Source: Hahella sp. HNIBRBA332
GTDB taxonomy: Bacteria; Pseudomonadota; Gammaproteobacteria; Pseudomonadales; Oleiphilaceae
Direction: 5' to 3'
Length of the DNA stretch: 64,000 nucleotides
Assembly: GCF_030719035.1 (NCBI RefSeq)
Contig: NZ_CP132203.1
Location: 310,001-374,000 of the forward strand
Shown: positions 61,766 to 64,000 of the stretch, in pieces
Layout: every line of letters starts with the position of its first letter
Numbering within the stretch: position 1 is the stretch's first letter
Notes under the pieces: model-generated
Told to the model about the DNA's origin: nothing
Databases searched by the model: none
What the model saw: only the letters and a program-made list of their open reading frames with translations
Translations under genes and position numbers: made by a program

Positions 61766-62536
61766 TTAATACTTCGGAGCCAAAAACTGTCGAACCCGCT
61801 CGGAATCCGGGTTGTTGAATACTTTATCAGGAGAGCCTTGCTCTTCGATTTTGCCTTGGTGCAGAAACACCACTTGGCTGGAAACGTCGCGGGCGAAGGC
61901 CATTTCGTGGGTCACCACGATCATGGTGCGGCCTTCTTCCGCCAGTGAGCGCATGACTTTCAGGACCTCGCCGACCAACTCTGGGTCAAGCGCTGAGGTG
62001 GGCTCGTCAAACAGCATGACGTCTGGCTCCATCGCCAGCGCTCTGGCGATGGCTGCGCGTTGTTGCTGGCCGCCGGACATTTGCGCGGGATAGTAGTTGC
62101 GGCGTTCCCAGATGCCGACCTTCTGGAGGTAGCGTTCTGCGCTTTCCAACGCTTCTTTTTTGGGGACGCCGAGCACATGAATGGGCGCTTCTATAATGTT
62201 TTCCAGAACGGTCATGTGCGACCAGAGGTTAAAACTTTGAAATACCATGGACAGTCGGGACCGCATGCGCTCCACCTGCTTGATGTCCGCAGGCTTGCGT
62301 TCTCCGTTTCGACTGGTGGTGAAGGTGATCTGTTCGCCGTGAACTTCTATTTCACCTGAGGTAGGGATTTCAAGCAGGTTGATGCATCTTAAAAAAGTAC
62401 TTTTGCCTGAACCTGACGAACCTATCATTGAGATTACGTCACCTTTTACGGCTCTAAGCGAAACCCCTTTCAAGACTTCCAGGTCATTAAACTTCTTATG
62501 TACGTCTGTGACTACCAGGGGGGCTTTTTCAGCCAT
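61766..62536 (-). CDS. aotP: arginine/ornithine ABC transporter ATP-binding protein
   Basis: ATPase of the importer, 256 residues. It has Walker A ISMIGSSGSGKSTFLRCINL, the polar amino-acid-type insert near 70-95, signature MSGGQQQRAAIARALAMEPD, Walker B VMLFDEPTSALDPELV and the H loop VVTHEMAFARDVSSQVVFLH. A very good ribosome-binding site (GGAGGT) lies six bases before the start. It is the first gene of the aotP-aotJ-aotQ-aotM-astE unit. In P. aeruginosa ArgR controls the aot operon; I could not find a clear ArgR site here. Confidence 0.94.
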   Translation of the reverse strand: MAEKAPLVVTDVHKKFNDLEVLKGVSLRAVKGDVISMIGSSGSGKSTFLRCINLLEIPTSGEIEVHGEQITFTTSRNGERKPADIKQVERMRSRLSMVFQSFNLWSHMTVLENIIEAPIHVLGVPKKEALESAERYLQKVGIWERRNYYPAQMSGGQQQRAAIARALAMEPDVMLFDEPTSALDPELVGEVLKVMRSLAEEGRTMIVVTHEMAFARDVSSQVVFLHQGKIEEQGSPDKVFNNPDSERVRQFLAPKY

Positions 62537-63208
62537 GTAAACCTCCGGTTGAGAATGGGCGATGCCGACAAATCGACTTAATAATAGTAGTTAGCTCCGG
62601 CTACCACCTATTCTTTGCTTGTGGTGAGAATAGAGTGTGGCATTTGAGCCTTTCATGCCAGGGTAGTCTCTTAGAAGCTACTCATCTAGAACTTCGCTAA
62701 GGGATAGGCGAGTGGCGAGGAAATCATCGAGGTAGGACATACAGATCCCAATAAGTAGCGAGCTGCAGAAGCGTACGCAAATGTGTTGGGAATGTTCTGT
62801 AACCATCATATGAGCCAGACCGCTTTAACTTCTATTTGATCCATAGTGCTTGCTCGTGCACAGGATACTTTCTTGTTTTTAGAACTGAGTCTTGTTGTTC
62901 TGTCTGTTGTTATTATCACAAATCACGCTTTTTGAACTAGCGGTTCCTCCGTATTCCATCCGAAAAGAATTTTAATGTCAACCAAGCTCTGTCTACGGAA
63001 ATTACCTATAGACCTGTCGTTAAACTTTTAAACTGCTCTGGTTTCGGAGTTTATTGATTGTTGTATGTTTTTGTTTTTAAGAGGGATTTTTAAGCGCCAT
63101 CGAGCGCCCGAATATTTTCGTTAAATTGGCGCTTCGACGGTGTCATCGGACAAATGGGGGATTGTTGAAAAGTCTGGATAGGCGGAAAAAGTGGTGAAAT
63201 AGGAAATG
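62537..63208. other. gene-free region upstream of the aot operon
   Basis: 672 bp with no gene I can support, AT-rich between 62850 and 63080. It must contain the aotP promoter. At 63092-63099 and 63127-63134 lies an 8-bp inverted repeat (AAGCGCCA / TGGCGCTT) with a 27-nt spacer. No tRNA, small RNA or ArgR box is recognisable. Confidence 0.5.
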
Positions 63209-63718
63209 CTACTTCTTTTTTTTCTTTTCTGAGGGCTTGGCAGGGACATAAACGACTCTGCTCAAAGAAAAACGATCATGCCAACTCAGTTTCTCTTTGT
63301 CCCAAAGAACCCAAAGATACCCCAGCCCAAGACAAACAGCGGAGGCCGCGGCGCCAAAAAAGCGCAGCAGACACTGACTCCAGTTCACTTTGAAGCCGTC
63401 CGGGTTCTGAATACGGATGCGCCAGACCTGCATGCCGAGCGTCTGTCCTATGCGTCGCCAGAAATAGGCGAAAAAGAAGAAAGTAGCCAGAAACAGACTG
63501 CTGGAAAGCAATGGATCGCCGATATTTTTACCTGCGTCAGCCTCTATCTGCATCGCTTCAGAGCCAATAACCATCCCCCGTAGAAGCATATAAATCATCG
63601 TGGTCACCATCCATACCGCAATCAGCAAAATGGAGTCATAAAACATAGCTGCGAGGCGACGCCACAAAGGGGCGGGTTGGAGTTGCGCGGGGTCTTCCGG
63701 AAAGCGATTCGATAGCAT
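63209..63718 (-). CDS. RDD family membrane protein
   Basis: A 169-residue inner-membrane protein of the RDD family. The first helix follows PLWRRLAAMFYDSILLIAVW, where R and D of the family name appear (RRLAAMFYD). A middle helix precedes FWRRIGQTLGMQVWRIRIQN, another conserved block, and the C-terminus is Lys-rich (KPSEKKKKK). About three or four membrane segments. I start at 63718 (MLSNRFPEDP); a Met six codons upstream is possible. Function unknown in the family. Confidence 0.9.
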   Translation of the reverse strand: MLSNRFPEDPAQLQPAPLWRRLAAMFYDSILLIAVWMVTTMIYMLLRGMVIGSEAMQIEADAGKNIGDPLLSSSLFLATFFFFAYFWRRIGQTLGMQVWRIRIQNPDGFKVNWSQCLLRFFGAAASAVCLGLGYLWVLWDKEKLSWHDRFSLSRVVYVPAKPSEKKKKK

Positions 63719-63794
63719 AAAAATGAGGACTCTCAAGGCGACTGAAAACTGCGGCGGGACTATACCACAGGTGACTATTTCTGTCCCGGCGCGA

Positions 63795-64000
63795 TCAAAT
63801 GGAAAGTAGGTGGCACAGCGCGGTGACGCCCGTCAGTCTGCCCGCCAATTGCGGCAGGTTGCGGCGGGACGTAATGCTGTGCATTTGCAGGAGTCGATAC
63901 GCGAGGAACAGGGCGAAAACGAGCGAGCCTGACATCCACAGTGGCGAGTTCAAGTGGCCCAAAGAAATCAGAGTGATATACCCGGCGGCGGTTAATCCCA
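63795..64000 (-). CDS. C-terminal fragment of a hydrophobic protein, cut by the window edge
   Basis: On the minus strand the last 206 bases are open from the edge to a TGA at 63795-63797 and encode about 67 residues. They contain a hydrophobic stretch (LWMSGSLVFALFLAYRLLQM) and a basic tail. The start lies outside the window. It would precede the RDD gene on the same strand with a gap of about 75 bp. I do not recognise the family. Confidence 0.5.
   Translation of the reverse strand, partial: GLTAAGYITLISLGHLNSPLWMSGSLVFALFLAYRLLQMHSITSRRNLPQLAGRLTGVTALCHLLSI

Noticed and set aside
62537..62640. Possible ArgR box upstream of aotP
   Set aside because: Only a partial TGTCG match near 62568; not enough for a call.
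1..64000. tRNA, rRNA, CRISPR arrays, IS elements, phage genes
   Set aside because: Read for on both strands; none found that I can support.

Overview
The window is a chromosomal segment from a gammaproteobacterium. Gene content and order (pilBCD-coaE, map/glnD/dapCDE, rpsB-tsf-pyrH-frr-uppS-cdsA-dxr-rseP-bamA-skp-lpxD-fabZ-lpxA-lpxB-rnhB, fdxA-mutS-pncC-recA, aot/ast arginine genes) match the Pseudomonas/Oceanospirillales branch. The style of the proteins suggests Hahella or a close relative, but that is inference and could not be searched. No rRNA, tRNA, CRISPR array, insertion sequence or phage gene was found.

Layout. (1) 21-5343: type IV pilus biogenesis. coaE, pilD, pilC and pilB lie on the minus strand, with pilA divergent on the plus strand behind a clear sigma-54 promoter and ended by a textbook terminator. 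(2) 5973-15956: an accessory, visibly AT-rich glycan island. Six tightly coupled plus-strand genes (a GT-C membrane glycosyltransferase with a TPR-like tail, a DPM1-like polyprenyl-phosphate glycosyltransferase, a flippase-like membrane protein, a GT4 glycosyltransferase, an AsnB-type amidotransferase and a methyltransferase) converge on a minus-strand wbpB-wbpD-wbpE operon for a 2,3-diacetamido-uronic acid nucleotide sugar. Beside pilA, this is the best candidate for an uncharacterised system: a pilin or surface glycosylation pathway using an amidated diacetamido-uronic acid. (3) 16064-25448: slyX, a membrane-anchored cold-shock-domain protein, two small hypotheticals, the lysine/DAP genes dapE, dapD and dapC with a YffB-type protein, glnD and map. 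(4) 25811-40977: the translation and envelope superoperon from rpsB to rnhB, ending with a DUF4124-type protein. (5) 41042-45932: fdxA, mutS, pncC and recA with a perfect LexA box. (6) 46013-54967: mixed accessory genes (lipoprotein, SirB2, moaE, mobA with a PilZ-like protein, a Lon-family protease, a voltage-gated K+ channel homologue, alkB, amrS). (7) 55054-58361: an M23 peptidase, a FixJ-type response regulator and a REC-PAS-histidine kinase. (8) 58350-62536: the arginine/ornithine ABC transporter aotPJQM with astE, linking uptake to the AST catabolic pathway. (9) 63209-64000: an RDD membrane protein and the 3' end of a further hydrophobic protein cut by the window edge.

How the parts work together. 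The pil genes build and process the pilus, and the adjacent island could decorate it or another surface polymer. The central superoperon joins translation factors to undecaprenyl phosphate, phospholipid, isoprenoid, outer-membrane-protein and lipid A synthesis. The dap genes supply DAP and lysine, and glnD senses nitrogen. The aot/ast genes feed arginine into catabolism. Starts were re-chosen from ribosome-binding sites and family N-termini for coaE, pilA, the GT-C protein, dapE, map, pyrH, skp, lpxD, rnhB, mutS, the 59-residue membrane protein and the RDD protein.
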